Source of the DNA: Flavisolibacter sp.
GTDB taxonomy: Bacteria > Bacteroidota > Bacteroidia > Chitinophagales > Chitinophagaceae
Length of the DNA stretch: 5,514 bases
NCBI GenBank assembly: GCA_013695175.1
Contig: JACDAZ010000482.1
Location: forward strand, 1-5,514
Direction: 5' to 3'
Positions 4,397 through 5,514 of this stretch are shown in pieces. Below the pieces are notes generated by a model. That model ran no database searches. It saw only the letters and a program-made list of their open reading frames with translations, and was not told where the DNA came from. Every line of letters begins with the position of its first letter. The stretch's first letter is position 1. A program made the position numbers and the translations under genes.

Positions 4397-5514
4397 TCAC
4401 TACTTATAAAATAGATATTAAGCAACCGGCAACACCTGTGCAACAACAGGAACGTGCACAGATACTGGATGTGCTGCGTGGTTTAGCTATACTGGGTATT
4501 TTACTCAATAACATTTATGGCTTTTCCGGTTATGGTTTTCTTTCAGAGGAAATGAGGCAGCAATTCTCAACTTTCAATGCTGATCATTTTCTCAATTTTC
4601 TTCAAATAACTTTTGTTGAAGGCAAATTTTATTCTCTATTCTCTTTACTATTTGGTATTGGTTTTTCCATTATTCTGATTAGGAATCAGCAGAAAGGAAT
4701 TAATCCTTTACCTATTTTTTATCGCCGTCTTGGAGTACTGCTGTTAATTGGTGCGGCGCATCTTTATTTTCTATGGCAGGGAGTTATACTTCTTTTGTAT
4801 GCACTGGTAGGACTATTATTGCCACTTTTCAGAAAATGCACCAACAAGGCATTATTAATTTGGGCATCAGTGTTCATTCTTGCTCCCATTGCCATTGATG
4901 CTATACGTTTGTGGTTAAAATGGAGTCCCGGTGATTTTTTACAACCTATAGGTTTATCTATAGATGAAAGGGTTGGCATAACAGAAGAAAATTGGCGTAC
5001 TTATATCTTTAAAGAAGGTAGTGGTTTTACGGAGTGGTGGAACTGGCAGCAAACATCTTTTATTTACAGGTATTCTAGTTTACTTAATAATAATAGAATA
5101 CTTAAAGTATTAGGTATGTTTTTAATTGGGTTATATGTAGGGCGAAAAATGATCTATGCGAATCTTGATCATTATCGAAACCTTTTTAAGAAAATTATGT
5201 TGTGGGGTTTTGCCGTTGGCGTTCCTGCAAGCTTTGTTATGTACTTGTTTGAAGGAGATGAAAAATTCATTCCTTCCAGTTCATTGGGTATGTATGATAC
5301 AGTTTTTTATGCCTTGAGTGTTGTACCACTAAGCCTTGCTTATGCTTCTGCTATTTGTCTATTCTGGATTAAAAAAAAAGGAATAACACGTCTTTCTGTT
5401 TTTGCACCGGTAGGTAGAATGGCTTTGACTAATTACCTGATGCAAACTTTAATTGCCAGTTTTCTTTTCTACGGCGCAGGACTTGGTTTAGGACAGAAAT
5501 TTGGATTGGTCGTT
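4393..5514 (+). CDS. DUF418 / YeiB-like multi-pass membrane protein (3' end beyond window)
   Basis: The frame is open from ATG 4393 to the last base (374 codons, no stop), so the C-terminus is missing. Family signatures are ILDVLRGLAILGILLNNI (residues 24-41), GKFYSLFSLLFGIGF (77-91), an FYRRL stretch before a membrane segment (109-113), and FAPVGRMALTNYLMQTLI (337-354) followed by FYGAGLGLG (359-367). These mark it as a COG2311/DUF418 inner-membrane protein, probably close to full length since the family is about 390-420 residues. Hydrophobic segments lie roughly at 26-43, 79-97, 112-128, 130-147, 153-172, 237-250, 267-286, 303-326 and 344-362. Function is unknown in the family; transport or lipid-related roles have been suggested. 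The position where many relatives have GDIL reads GVIL (130-133). The ATG is chosen because the N-terminal motif begins about 23 codons later and TGA closes the upstream region in other frames; no Shine-Dalgarno site is seen. Confidence 0.9.
   Translation, partial: MITTYKIDIKQPATPVQQQERAQILDVLRGLAILGILLNNIYGFSGYGFLSEEMRQQFSTFNADHFLNFLQITFVEGKFYSLFSLLFGIGFSIILIRNQQKGINPLPIFYRRLGVLLLIGAAHLYFLWQGVILLLYALVGLLLPLFRKCTNKALLIWASVFILAPIAIDAIRLWLKWSPGDFLQPIGLSIDERVGITEENWRTYIFKEGSGFTEWWNWQQTSFIYRYSSLLNNNRILKVLGMFLIGLYVGRKMIYANLDHYRNLFKKIMLWGFAVGVPASFVMYLFEGDEKFIPSSSLGMYDTVFYALSVVPLSLAYASAICLFWIKKKGITRLSVFAPVGRMALTNYLMQTLIASFLFYGAGLGLGQKFGLVV

Overview
The window looks like chromosomal DNA from a member of the Bacteroidota, probably close to Chitinophagaceae. 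The signs are AT-rich sequence, A-rich leaders without Shine-Dalgarno sites, signal peptides ending in ..A|Q, a Bacteroidota-type IS200-like transposase, and TCCCGTAGGGA hairpin repeats between genes. The taxonomy is inference; no rRNA or marker gene is present.

Positions 1-3244 (+ strand) hold three tandem paralogues of a secreted, metal-dependent TIM-barrel amidohydrolase (amidohydrolase family 2, COG2159-like). They are separated by 23-bp gaps and probably form one operon. All three keep the full set of metal ligands (HxH, His, His, Asp) and exactly two cysteines in the mature chain. Copy 1 lacks its extreme 5' end. Copy 2 is intact. Copy 3 has an in-frame TGA inside its signal peptide, caused by a TG/GT swap relative to copy 2, so it is either a young pseudogene or now starts at a GTG and stays in the cytoplasm. 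The copies are mosaics: near-identical tracts alternate with diverged ones at a constant 1082-bp offset, as expected for tandem duplication plus gene conversion.

Positions about 3286-4272 hold a transposase/repeat cluster. An IS200/RAYT-like HUH tyrosine transposase on the - strand is flanked on both sides by at least eleven short hairpin repeats (three left, eight right). Base pairs of the hairpin covary between copies. Four copies carry a GGTAG-like motif (GTTAG in one) exactly 9 nt from the hairpin core. This is the most system-like part of the window: a transposase with its own REP-like substrate, including a local duplication and a head-to-head pair.

Positions 4273-4392 are a spacer containing a short fossil of an amidohydrolase 3' end (ILYNNA motif). 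The fossil runs directly into the start of a DUF418/YeiB-like multi-pass membrane protein gene (4393 to the window end, incomplete). This suggests that the membrane protein gene once followed an amidohydrolase copy directly and that the transposase/repeat cluster now lies between them. No reaction or substrate can be assigned to the amidohydrolases or to the membrane protein from sequence alone.
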